Shown here: positions 37,285-45,885 of the stretch, in pieces | Layout: the number at the start of each line of letters is the position of its first letter | How positions within the stretch are numbered: position 1 is the first letter of the stretch | Source of the DNA: MPNP01 sp963668325 | Lineage (GTDB): Bacteria > Pseudomonadota > Alphaproteobacteria > Rhodobacterales > Rhodobacteraceae | Direction of reading: 5' to 3' | Assembly (NCBI GenBank): GCA_963668325.1 | Contig: OY764222.1 | Span: forward strand, 124,001 to 188,000 | Length of the DNA: 64,000 bases | Program-made: the position numbers and the translations under genes | The notes under the pieces: model-generated | The model's input: the letters and a program-made list of their open reading frames with translations, nothing else | Databases searched by the model: none | Told to the model about the DNA's origin: nothing

Positions 37285-38535
37285 ATGATGAAATATTCAG
37301 TCTGGAACATACTTAGGCAAGGCCTGAGAGGCAATAAGGAATGGCCAGTAATGTGGCGAGAACCTGAGCCTCAGCAGGAATACGATGTTATCATTATTGG
37401 AGCCGGCCATGGCATGGCAGCGGCTTATTATCTTGCCAAGGAATTTGGTGTCAGGAAGGTAGCTGTGCTTGAGAAAGGTTGGCTTGGCTCAGGCAATACC
37501 GGACGCAATACCACCATTATCAGATCCAATTACCTACTGCCGGGCAATGAACCATTTTATGAATTTTCAATGAAGTTGTGGGAAGGTCTGGAACAGGATT
37601 TCAACTATAATGCCATGGTTTCGCAAAGGGGAATTCTTAATCTATTTCACTCCGATCCCCAAAGGGATGCCTTTGCCAGAAGAGGGAACTCAATGCTTTT
37701 GGCCGGGGCAGATGCAGTTCTGCTTGATGAAAAACTCATCCAGAAAATGTGCCCCTTCCTAGATTACGACAATGCCCGTTTCCCTATAAAGGGTGCTCTT
37801 TGGCAGCCAAGAGGAGGTACTGTACGACATGATGCCGTGGTCTGGGGATATGCCAGAGGGGCCGACCGGTTGGGAGTCGACATTATTCAAAACTGCGAGG
37901 TAACTGGATTTGATATCCAGAATGGTCTCTTGCGAGGTGTTGAAACAAACAAAGGTCCCATCAAAGCAAATAAGGTTGGGGTATGTGTCGCTGGTTCCTC
38001 CAGCAAGGTAATGGCCCAGGCAGGTATGCGTTTGCCAATAGAATCCCATGTTCTCCAGGCATTTGTATCTGAAGGGTTAAAACCCTGTATCCCTGGTGTC
38101 ATTACCTTTGGAGCAGGCCATTTTTATGTAAGTCAATCGGATAAAGGAGGTTTGGTATTCGGTGGTGATCTGGATGGTTACAATTCCTATGCCCAGAGGG
38201 GGAATCTTCCAACTGTAGAAGATGTCTGCGAAGGTGGCATGGCGATCATGCCCATGATAGGCAAGGCTAGATTATTAAGGATGTGGGGTGGTCTGATGGA
38301 TATGTCCATGGACGGTTCTCCCATAATTGACAAAACTCACATATCAGGTCTGTATTTCAATGGTGGATGGTGTTATGGCGGCTTTAAGGCCACTCCTGCT
38401 TCGGGTTATTGCATGGCCCACCTACTTGCCAAGGATGAACCGCATCCTACGGCGACGGCATTTCGTTTTGACCGCTTCAACAAAGGTCTGATGATTGATG
38501 AAAAAGGGGTTGGGGCACAACCCAATCTTCATTAG
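37285..38535 (+). CDS. mgdA: Sarcosine-oxidase beta-like flavoprotein (N-methylglutamate dehydrogenase subunit A)
   Basis: A 416-residue beta subunit of the heterotetrameric sarcosine oxidase family. DVIIIGAGHGMAAAYYLA binds FAD; GSGNTGRNTTIIRSNYLL follows, and GGTVRHDAVVW holds the His that carries covalent FMN in characterised members. C-terminal GLYFNGGWCYGGFKATPASG completes the FAD site. Heterotetrameric enzymes of this type oxidise sarcosine or, in the methylamine pathway, N-methylglutamate. Because gmaS and mgsABC homologues are linked, N-methylglutamate is the favoured substrate. First of four tightly packed genes. Two ATGs in tandem start it, with a weak ribosome-binding site. Confidence 0.82.
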   Translation: MMKYSVWNILRQGLRGNKEWPVMWREPEPQQEYDVIIIGAGHGMAAAYYLAKEFGVRKVAVLEKGWLGSGNTGRNTTIIRSNYLLPGNEPFYEFSMKLWEGLEQDFNYNAMVSQRGILNLFHSDPQRDAFARRGNSMLLAGADAVLLDEKLIQKMCPFLDYDNARFPIKGALWQPRGGTVRHDAVVWGYARGADRLGVDIIQNCEVTGFDIQNGLLRGVETNKGPIKANKVGVCVAGSSSKVMAQAGMRLPIESHVLQAFVSEGLKPCIPGVITFGAGHFYVSQSDKGGLVFGGDLDGYNSYAQRGNLPTVEDVCEGGMAIMPMIGKARLLRMWGGLMDMSMDGSPIIDKTHISGLYFNGGWCYGGFKATPASGYCMAHLLAKDEPHPTATAFRFDRFNKGLMIDEKGVGAQPNLH

Positions 38536-38548
38536 GGGTCAGATTTAA

Positions 38549-38830
38549 ATGATAATTGATCATCCATTGTTAGGACCCAGAGATGCTTCTGAGTTTGTAT
38601 ACCTAGGCGATGCAAACCTGATTAATCGACCAGACTGGAACAATCCGGAAGCTGACGAGGAATTTTTTGAATATCTCTACCTTCGTGATAATCCTGAAGG
38701 TATCCATCAAGAACTTTGGTATCACGAACAGGGCGACAGGTCCTGGTTGGTGGTAACCAGAAATACCCTTACCCATGAAATCCTTAAAGTTGAACTTGCG
38801 AGGAAGGTCGCCCAAAGTATAGGGCGTTGA
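38549..38830 (+). CDS. mgdB: Sarcosine-oxidase delta-like subunit without the zinc cysteines (MgdB-like)
   Basis: A 93-residue delta subunit. The conserved GPRDASEFVYLGDA, YLRDNPEG and ELWYHEQGDRSWLVVTRNT segments identify it. In characterised SoxD proteins the N-terminus is C-P-x-C-G and the later loop H-x-x-G-C, and these residues bind zinc. Here the first reads HPLLG and the second H-E-Q-G-D, with no cysteine in the protein at all, so the zinc site is missing. The gene is 13 bases after mgdA and abuts mgdC. The fold and role as a small structural subunit remain likely. Confidence 0.82.
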   Translation: MIIDHPLLGPRDASEFVYLGDANLINRPDWNNPEADEEFFEYLYLRDNPEGIHQELWYHEQGDRSWLVVTRNTLTHEILKVELARKVAQSIGR

Positions 38831-38835
38831 AGATT

Positions 38836-41778
38836 ATGTTTTCCAGACTATCAAAAGGCGGGCTGATTGATCGGGAACATCCCCTCAACTTTTCCTTTAA
38901 CGGAAAACAATGCACCGGATTCAAAGGTGATACTCTTGCTTCAGGATTGCTGGCGAACAATCAGCTGTTTATTGCAAGGTCCTTCAAATATCATCGTCCA
39001 AGAGGAGTGTTTTCGGCTGGTTCAGAAGAACCAAATGGTCTGGTTCAGCTTGGCCGTAAGAATTTTTCCGAACCCAATACCAAGGCAACCAACGTTGAGA
39101 TGTATGACAATCTCAACGCCAAAAGCCAGAACTATAAACTATCTTTGCACCTAGACCTGCTGAGCATCAACGATCTATTTGCTCCCTTTCTTTCGGCAGG
39201 ATTTTATTACAAGACTTTCATGTGGCCCAAATTGTTTTGGGAAAAACTCTATGAACCAGTAATTCGAAATTCGGCAGGATTAGGCAAACTGTCTGGTTAC
39301 CCCGACCCTGATACCTATGACAAGGGTTTTCTTCATTGTGATATTCTGATTGTCGGAGGTGGGCCCAGTGGTTTGGTCGCAGCCTTGACCGCAGGACGTG
39401 CCGGAGCAAGGGTCATCCTGGCAGATGAGGATTTTTGTCTGGGTGGCCGATTAAATTCCGATAAGGAAGAGATAAACGAAAACTCAGGTCAGGAATGGTT
39501 AGCCGAAACGCTAGCTGAATTAAATTCTTTGGACAATGTGCGTCTAATGCCTAGGACTGTTGTTTTTGGCAGTTATGATCACGGGATTTTCGGAGCATTG
39601 GAACAAAGGCCAGAGGCTTTACCCGGGGTAAACAAAAAACCGAAATCTGTCCTATGGCGAATTTATTCCAAACGATCAATCATTTGTACGGGGACTACCG
39701 AAAGGTCTATCGGTTTTGGCAACAACGACAGGCCGGGTATCCTTTTAGCCGGAGCCATGAGAACTTACCTGAATCGTTTTGCCGTTAAACCTGGTGAGCA
39801 TGTTGCCGTATTTACCAATAATGATTCTGGCCTGAAAACAGCTGATGATCTCTTAGAACTGGACATTGCTGTCACGGTTATTGATACACGCATGGATCAT
39901 GACAAACCACCAAGAAAGAACTACCAGGACTTCGTTGCTGGTGGAAAAATTGTCAATGTTCAGGGTAAAAAAGCGGTAAAATCCCTGACCCTGGCTGATG
40001 GTAGAAACGTAAAGGTTGATTCCCTGGCGGTTGCTGGAGGGTGGAACCCCAATGTTCATCTGACCTGCCATAAAAGAACAAAACCTGTCTGGAATGAGCA
40101 GATTTTTGCGTTCGTTCCTGGTAAGGATTTAACTGGCGGTATGCGAGTTGCCGGCTCTGTTAAAGGCTTGTTTGACCTATCCTCAACCTTGCATTCCGGA
40201 TTTACAGAAGCCAATCAAACTCTTGAAGATCTGGGATATCCCCCAAGCGCCAGTATCTCATTTACCACCACTGATGAACCGACAAATATAGCTCCGTTCT
40301 GGTATGTAAAAGAATCGAAGGCAAGGTGCTGGATAGATTTACAGAATGATGTTACCACCAAGGATATATCGCAAGCCTATGATGAAGGTTTTCGGGATGT
40401 TGAACACCTCAAAAGGTATACTACCCTAGGTATGGCTACCGATCAAGGCAGGACATCTAATGTTTCAGCTTTGGCCATCATGGCAGAACGAACCGGTAAG
40501 TCCATTGCTGAAACAGGTACAACAATATTTCGTCCTCCTTATACTCCGATTCCCATTGGAGCACTTGCTGGTCGTTCTCGTGGGAAACATTTCCGCCCGA
40601 CAAGATTAACTCCAAGTCACCGATGGGCTCAAAATCGTGGGGCGGTTTTTGTTGAAACCGGGAATTGGCTTCGGGCCCAATGGTATCCCATAGAAGGTGA
40701 AAACCATTGGCGCGAAAGTGTAGACCGGGAAGTATTGTCGACGAGAGAATCGGTTGGTGTTTGTGATGTCTCCACTCTTGGAAAAATAGATTGCCAAGGC
40801 AAGGATGCCGCAGAATTTCTCAACAGGGTCTATGCCAACCCTTTCCTGAAACTGCCGATTGGCAAAGTCCGCTATGGATTGATGATGCGAGAAGATGGCA
40901 TTGTTTATGATGATGGGACGGTGGCTAGATTGGATGAAACTCATTACGTCATCACCACAACCACAGCCAATGCAGTTTTGGTTTTCCGACAACTTGAATT
41001 TGCCCGACAATGTCTATGGCCAAATCTTGATGTCCATTTGATTTCAACAACTGATGGGTGGGCCCAATTCTCGGTTGCGGGACCCAATTCCAGAAAGTTG
41101 CTTGGTAGAATCACTGATGATTTTGACCTGTCTAATGAAGCGTTTCCCTTTATGGCATGTACCAACCTAACGGTTTGTGGTGGAAGGCGAGCACGATTGT
41201 TTCGGATTTCCTTCTCGGGAGAACTCGCTTACGAAATTGCCATACCTTCCAGATATGGGAATTCCATGATGGAAGCTTTGATGGATGCGGGCAAGGATTT
41301 GAATGTTATTCCCTACGGAACAGAGGCACTTGGTGTCATGCGAATTGAGAAGGGACATTTTGCCGGGAATGAACTTACCGGACAGACAACTGCGTTCAAC
41401 CTTGGGTTGGAGAAAATGGTCTCTAAAAAGAAGGATTCCATTGGAAACAAACTGTCCGAACGACCAGGTTTAAACCAGACTGATGGTATCCGACTAGTCG
41501 GATTTATACCGGTGGATAAAGAAACAGACTTTAATGCCGGAGCCCATTTTGTTTCCAAGGGTAGAGACAGAAATCTCCTTAATGATGAAGGGTGGATGAC
41601 CTCGGTCGCATATTCACCAACCTTGGGCCATACAATAGGTTTGGGCTTTATCAGGAATGGATCGAACAGAATTGGCGAGAAGGTTGCTGTTTTAGACCCC
41701 CTACGAGGCAAGAATACTGAAGTGGAAATTTGCTCCCCCCATTTTTATGACCCTGACGGAGGTAGGCAACGTGGTTGA
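38836..41778 (+). CDS. mgdC: Sarcosine-oxidase alpha-like subunit (N-methylglutamate dehydrogenase subunit C)
   Basis: A 980-residue alpha subunit. Order: an N-terminal ferredoxin-like domain without cluster cysteines (GFKGDTLASGLLANN, FKYHRPRGVFS), a NAD-binding Rossmann domain (DILIVGGGPSGLVAALTAG, about 170), a linker, and a C-terminal GcvT-type folate-binding domain (about 595-980; FVETGNWLRAQWY, VDREVLSTRESVGVCDVSTL, RLFRISFSGELAYEIA, YGTEALGVMRIEKG). It passes the released C1 group to tetrahydrofolate. I use the ATG at 38836; a TTG three codons earlier overlaps the previous stop. Length fits the family. Confidence 0.85.
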   Translation: MFSRLSKGGLIDREHPLNFSFNGKQCTGFKGDTLASGLLANNQLFIARSFKYHRPRGVFSAGSEEPNGLVQLGRKNFSEPNTKATNVEMYDNLNAKSQNYKLSLHLDLLSINDLFAPFLSAGFYYKTFMWPKLFWEKLYEPVIRNSAGLGKLSGYPDPDTYDKGFLHCDILIVGGGPSGLVAALTAGRAGARVILADEDFCLGGRLNSDKEEINENSGQEWLAETLAELNSLDNVRLMPRTVVFGSYDHGIFGALEQRPEALPGVNKKPKSVLWRIYSKRSIICTGTTERSIGFGNNDRPGILLAGAMRTYLNRFAVKPGEHVAVFTNNDSGLKTADDLLELDIAVTVIDTRMDHDKPPRKNYQDFVAGGKIVNVQGKKAVKSLTLADGRNVKVDSLAVAGGWNPNVHLTCHKRTKPVWNEQIFAFVPGKDLTGGMRVAGSVKGLFDLSSTLHSGFTEANQTLEDLGYPPSASISFTTTDEPTNIAPFWYVKESKARCWIDLQNDVTTKDISQAYDEGFRDVEHLKRYTTLGMATDQGRTSNVSALAIMAERTGKSIAETGTTIFRPPYTPIPIGALAGRSRGKHFRPTRLTPSHRWAQNRGAVFVETGNWLRAQWYPIEGENHWRESVDREVLSTRESVGVCDVSTLGKIDCQGKDAAEFLNRVYANPFLKLPIGKVRYGLMMREDGIVYDDGTVARLDETHYVITTTTANAVLVFRQLEFARQCLWPNLDVHLISTTDGWAQFSVAGPNSRKLLGRITDDFDLSNEAFPFMACTNLTVCGGRRARLFRISFSGELAYEIAIPSRYGNSMMEALMDAGKDLNVIPYGTEALGVMRIEKGHFAGNELTGQTTAFNLGLEKMVSKKKDSIGNKLSERPGLNQTDGIRLVGFIPVDKETDFNAGAHFVSKGRDRNLLNDEGWMTSVAYSPTLGHTIGLGFIRNGSNRIGEKVAVLDPLRGKNTEVEICSPHFYDPDGGRQRG

Positions 41779-42346
41779 TTTAAATCTGGAACCATTCCCT
41801 TTCCTCTGGGGCAAGGAACGGTATTTTGGCAAGAATTACCAGGACATTGTTTTTGCCCAATCAATTGTTTCTATGGCAATACCGAGAGGAAGAGAGGCAA
41901 TTTTCAATAGTGACTTTACCAAGGCTTTTGGCACTCCTCTACCTGAACCAGGAAAATTTGTTTACTCCAATGATGCCGAGTTTTTGGTTTTGTGGGTGAG
42001 CCCTGACCAGGTTTTTGCATTGTTTCAACGAGAAGACCTCTACCCGGAGGGTAAAATTCAGGAACTTATGGGAGAAGTTGGCTATTTTACCGATCAAACT
42101 GATAACTGGTGCCAAATCAGATTGACCGGACCACAAGTAATCCAGGCTCTTGAAAGAATTTGCCCTCTTGATTTGGATTTACGACAATTCCCTGTAGGAA
42201 GTTGTGCAAGAACAGTGATGGAGCATTTGAGTTCTATGATTATCAGGGAATCTGAGGAGGGTTTCCTGCTTCTTTCACCCAGTTCTTCTTCTGAATCCTT
42301 TCTTGAAACAATCGAACAATCCTTTCTTAATATAGGCCCTTTTTAA
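41771..42346 (+). CDS. mgdD: Sarcosine-oxidase gamma-like subunit (MgdD-like)
   Basis: A 191-residue gamma subunit, a shortened GcvT-like fold. FGTPLPEPGKFV, LWVSPDQVFAL, QIRLTGPQVIQALERICPLDLD and SCARTVMEHLSSMI are its recognisable parts. I choose the GTG at 41771 because a strong GGAGGT lies seven bases ahead; an ATG eight codons upstream lacks one. The gene overlaps the end of mgdC by eight bases, so the four subunits are translationally coupled. Confidence 0.8.
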   Translation: MVDLNLEPFPFLWGKERYFGKNYQDIVFAQSIVSMAIPRGREAIFNSDFTKAFGTPLPEPGKFVYSNDAEFLVLWVSPDQVFALFQREDLYPEGKIQELMGEVGYFTDQTDNWCQIRLTGPQVIQALERICPLDLDLRQFPVGSCARTVMEHLSSMIIRESEEGFLLLSPSSSSESFLETIEQSFLNIGPF

Positions 42347-42352
42347 GAAAGG
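42321..42352. terminator. Hairpin between the mgd operon and trkH-like gene
   Basis: Perfect 10-bp stem CCTTTCTTAA / TTAAGAAAGG with a 12-base loop, overlapping the mgdD stop codon and followed by a T-rich stretch. The genes on either side converge, so it may serve both. Confidence 0.6.
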
Positions 42353-42383
42353 GTTCTTCTACGGGTTTTTTAATAAACTTGAA

Positions 42384-43841
42384 TCAGGATTGCCAAAATT
42401 TCAGGGTTAGGATTACATAAACAGCCAATAACTCCAACCGACCTGTGGCCATCGTAATCGTAAGAATAAATTTGGCTGCATCTCCAAGGCTTTGATAATT
42501 TCCTGTAGGACCAATAATTTCGCCCAACCCCGGCCCGATATTTGCCAAGGCAGCAGCACTTCCAGAAATGGATGTAGTAAAATCTAGGCCTGTCATCGCA
42601 AGCAGGAGAGCTGATATCAATAGGGTGAACAAAAACATAACGATAAAGATTATGATCGAAATCATGATTTCGTTTGGAATATTTTTGCCCTGGTATTTTG
42701 GCTTGATAATGGCATGTGGTGAATAGATTTTTTTAATTTGAGCTATTACACCGGCAAGTAGGACCTGATATCTGAATACCTTGATCGAACAACTTGTAGA
42801 ACCGGCACACCCACCTATCAGGCCAATTAAAAAGAAGATGGCAACTGGGAAACTGCCCCAGGCATTATAATCGGCACTTACATAACCTGTACCAGTCATT
42901 ATGGATATGCTATTAAAAAGGGCTTTTCTTATGGCTAACTCAGTTCCTTGGCCATTTTCAAAAATTTGCCACATGGTCAGGGCAACACCAATACAAAACA
43001 CTATCACGAAAAATCCCTGGACCTGTCTGTCCAGAAAAACAGATCTTCCTGAATCCTGAAAAAGGGTCAGATATCTGATGAACGGTAGTGATGCCAGGAT
43101 CATGAATATTATAGCAACGTATTCAGCCTTGTATCCAAGTCCCTGAAAAGAACTATCGTAGTTACCAAATCCTCCGGTAGCCACTGTAGTCATCGAATGT
43201 ACCAATGAATCAAATATCGAAAGTCCTGCTATATTGTAGGATAAAAAACAAAGCAACGATACACTCAGGTAAATTATTGAAATACCTCTGGCTGTCGAAA
43301 TGGCTTGAGGAATAACAGTGGTGATCGTTTCAAAATTACTTTTCATAAAATACTGCATCCCGCCGATTCGCAATCTTGGGAAAACAGTCATCGCAATAAT
43401 GATAATCAGGATACCGCCGATCCATTGCAGGATCCCTCGCCACATAAGATACCCCTCTGGTAAACTCTCAATATTTGTAAAAACCGTCGCTCCAGTTGTT
43501 GTTAGTCCCGAAACGGCTTCAAAATAGGCATCAATAATTCGAAAATTTGGTTCGCCCAAAACAAATGGGATGGCAGCAAAAGCTGGAATTACTGTATACA
43601 AGCATATCGTAATCAGGATGGTTTCTCTTTTGCTTGTACCCTCTGTTGTCAAACTCGTTGACGAGGTAGCAAGAACCAATACCAAGCCGATGAAAACAGT
43701 AAAGGCTGAGGAGATAGCAAAAGTAGTCCAATGACCATTTCTGAAAAGGACATCTGTTATCATTGGAATCAGCATGGATAGCCCCAATCCAATGGTTAAC
43801 CACCCCATAACATACCCTATCGGTCGAGAGTCTAGAGCCAT
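42384..43841 (-). CDS. trkH: TrkH-family potassium uptake membrane protein
   Basis: A 485-residue integral membrane protein with the four P-loop repeats of TrkH/KtrB channels; the selectivity-filter glycines are seen in GLTTTGATVF, TTVATGGFGNYDSS, IMTGTGYVSADYNAWG and AALANIGPGLGEI. It imports K+ together with a cytoplasmic TrkA regulator, which is not in this window. About ten to twelve membrane helices, full length. It converges on the mgd operon. Confidence 0.9.
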   Translation of the reverse strand: MALDSRPIGYVMGWLTIGLGLSMLIPMITDVLFRNGHWTTFAISSAFTVFIGLVLVLATSSTSLTTEGTSKRETILITICLYTVIPAFAAIPFVLGEPNFRIIDAYFEAVSGLTTTGATVFTNIESLPEGYLMWRGILQWIGGILIIIIAMTVFPRLRIGGMQYFMKSNFETITTVIPQAISTARGISIIYLSVSLLCFLSYNIAGLSIFDSLVHSMTTVATGGFGNYDSSFQGLGYKAEYVAIIFMILASLPFIRYLTLFQDSGRSVFLDRQVQGFFVIVFCIGVALTMWQIFENGQGTELAIRKALFNSISIMTGTGYVSADYNAWGSFPVAIFFLIGLIGGCAGSTSCSIKVFRYQVLLAGVIAQIKKIYSPHAIIKPKYQGKNIPNEIMISIIIFIVMFLFTLLISALLLAMTGLDFTTSISGSAAALANIGPGLGEIIGPTGNYQSLGDAAKFILTITMATGRLELLAVYVILTLKFWQS

Positions 43842-44041
43842 GGGTTAATTTACTTTTAAACTTTTCATTTCTCCTGGAACCTTAGCGCTGTCAAATGTTA
43901 GGTTTAGCTTGATTATCAATTTCCAATTAAACAATTGTAAACTTGATTAAGTTTAGGAGGACTTAAAATTCGGACTATATTAATCAACATCTTCAATAAC
44001 ATCAAAATATTATAGCCCAATATTGTTTATCATTTATCTCA

Positions 44042-44785
44042 ATGGAAGTAAGAAAACTATTTGATTATGGAAGTGTGGTCAAAAATCGAAAAAGATTTGA
44101 CCCAAACAACCCTTCTAGTATTTTCTTTCATGATCAGGTAATCAGGGAAGCCAAGGACAGGATGGAGGAAGCCTTTGATTGCCTATGCAGCCAGGCAATA
44201 GTAACAGGAATACCTAAACTGTGGGGCAAAAGTTTCCCTGAGGCGGATGTGGTACCCGATGAGGAAATTCTAAAATTCCCAAATGATCAATATGATTTGA
44301 TCCTCCACAGTCTTTGTCTCCATTGGTCAAATGACCCCGTTGGACAATTAATCCAATGCCAACAATCCTGTAAACCTGGGGGAATGGTACTAGCTGTTTT
44401 ATTTGGTGGGCAAAGTCTCGTAGAATTAAGGACTGCACTCATCACCAGCGAAACCAGAATAAAAAGTGGGGCATCTCCTCGGATAGCACCTATGGGCGAT
44501 ATCATGGATTTAGGAAATCTAATGGCCAGGGCAAACTACAAGAATCCCGTTTCTGACCGCATGGAATTTAGACTGGAGTACAATACATTAGCAGAGTTGA
44601 TGATTAACTTGAGATTGATGGGGGAAGCAAATTCCTTAACAAGTAGAACCAAGAACTTTACTAGCCATAAAATATTCCAAGAGGCCGAAAAATTTTACAA
44701 GGACAATTTTTCACTTCCTTCTGGTAAAATTTTTGCAACTTTTGAACTGATCTTCTTAACTGGTTGGGTTCACGAAAGTACCTAA
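44042..44785 (+). CDS. Methyltransferase-like protein (BioC/NDUFAF5 type) lacking motif I
   Basis: A 247-residue relative of the SAM-dependent methyltransferases common next to housekeeping genes in Alphaproteobacteria. The N-terminal LFDYGSVVKNRKRF and FFHDQVIREAKDRM, the post-motif YDLILHSLCLHWSNDPVGQL, GGQSLVELRTALITSE, GASPRIAPMGDIMDLG and LMGEANSL are all family features. The stretch that should hold the SAM-binding glycine motif and next strand is about 25 residues shorter than I expect; CSQAIVTGIPKLWGKSFPEA stands in its place. No frameshift is evident. It may not bind SAM. It ends a few bases before the hemH start. Confidence 0.7.
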   Translation: MEVRKLFDYGSVVKNRKRFDPNNPSSIFFHDQVIREAKDRMEEAFDCLCSQAIVTGIPKLWGKSFPEADVVPDEEILKFPNDQYDLILHSLCLHWSNDPVGQLIQCQQSCKPGGMVLAVLFGGQSLVELRTALITSETRIKSGASPRIAPMGDIMDLGNLMARANYKNPVSDRMEFRLEYNTLAELMINLRLMGEANSLTSRTKNFTSHKIFQEAEKFYKDNFSLPSGKIFATFELIFLTGWVHEST

Positions 44786-44805
44786 AGCGGTTTGTTGGGT
44801 CATTA

Positions 44806-45879
44806 ATGAGAGATACTGAAATGCCTTCTCCTGATAACAACAAGAGACTTCTACCGACCGACCATCCGGATATAACGTCTGGAAAAACTGGAATATTGCT
44901 TTCGAATCTGGGAACGCCAGACGGCTTTGATTATTTCGCCATGCGAAAATACTTGAACCAATTCCTTTCTGACCAGAGAGTCATTGATTACCCCCGGTGG
45001 AAATGGCAACCACTATTACAATTAATTATTCTTACCAAAAGGCCCTTCACTTCTGGCAAGAATTATCAAAAAATCTGGAACAATGAGCTCAACGAAAGTC
45101 CTTTACTGACGATAACCAAGAGCCTCACTGAAAAGTTAGGATCCAGATTAACCTCTGAAATTGGACCCGATTATCTTGTCGATTTCGCCATGCGTTATGG
45201 CAATCCATCCATTGCGACAAAACTTAAGGGGTTACTTGATCGTGGATGCACCAGGATTGTGTTCTTTCCCCTATACCCTCAATATTCGGCCACAACCACG
45301 GCAACAGCTTGCGATGCCTTTTATGAAACCCTCAACCTCAAATCCCTAAAATGGCAACCAAGTGTCCGGACCGTTGAACCTTATTTTGAAAATGAGGGTT
45401 ATATTTCTGCCTTGGCAAAAGCCATTAACTCAAAATACCAACAATTGTCATTCAAGCCGGAAGTACTCATTGCTTCCTATCATGGTTTGCCAAAGAGGTA
45501 TTTAACCGAGGGCGATCCTTACCATTGTCATTGCCAGAAAACCACCAGACTGCTTGTTAATCGTCTTGGAAGCAACTTTAATCCAGTTCTTACCACTTTT
45601 CAGTCCACCTTCGGTAAGGAAATCTGGTTGCAACCATATACCATTAATGAAGTCAAGCGGCTTGCTCAGGAGGGTGTAAAAAATTTGGCAGTTGTTTGTC
45701 CTGGATTTTCGTCTGATTGCATTGAAACACTGGAAGAAATCAAGATGGAGGTAAGAGAAGAGTTTGAAGCAAATGGGGGAAAGAATTTTGCCTATATACC
45801 TGCTTTGAATGACTCGGATGACCATTGCGACCTGATTTATCAGATCATTTTGGAAAACTTGGGAGGCTGGATGAATTAG
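44806..45879 (+). CDS. hemH: Ferrochelatase
   Basis: A 357-residue ferrochelatase, which inserts Fe2+ into protoporphyrin IX as the last step of heme synthesis. Signatures: ILLSNLGTPDGFDYFAMRKY, FPLYPQYSATTTAT, the catalytic histidine in IASYHGLPKRY, FQSTFGKEIWLQPYT, and VVCPGFSSDCIETLEEI. The DPYHCHCQKT segment carries two cysteines, as in several alphaproteobacterial enzymes. I start at ATG 44806; ATG 44821 is also possible, and an upstream TTG overlaps the previous gene. Together with hemA at the window's start, this completes both ends of the heme pathway, though in separate loci. Confidence 0.95.
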   Translation: MRDTEMPSPDNNKRLLPTDHPDITSGKTGILLSNLGTPDGFDYFAMRKYLNQFLSDQRVIDYPRWKWQPLLQLIILTKRPFTSGKNYQKIWNNELNESPLLTITKSLTEKLGSRLTSEIGPDYLVDFAMRYGNPSIATKLKGLLDRGCTRIVFFPLYPQYSATTTATACDAFYETLNLKSLKWQPSVRTVEPYFENEGYISALAKAINSKYQQLSFKPEVLIASYHGLPKRYLTEGDPYHCHCQKTTRLLVNRLGSNFNPVLTTFQSTFGKEIWLQPYTINEVKRLAQEGVKNLAVVCPGFSSDCIETLEEIKMEVREEFEANGGKNFAYIPALNDSDDHCDLIYQIILENLGGWMN

Positions 45880-45885
45880 ACCGAA

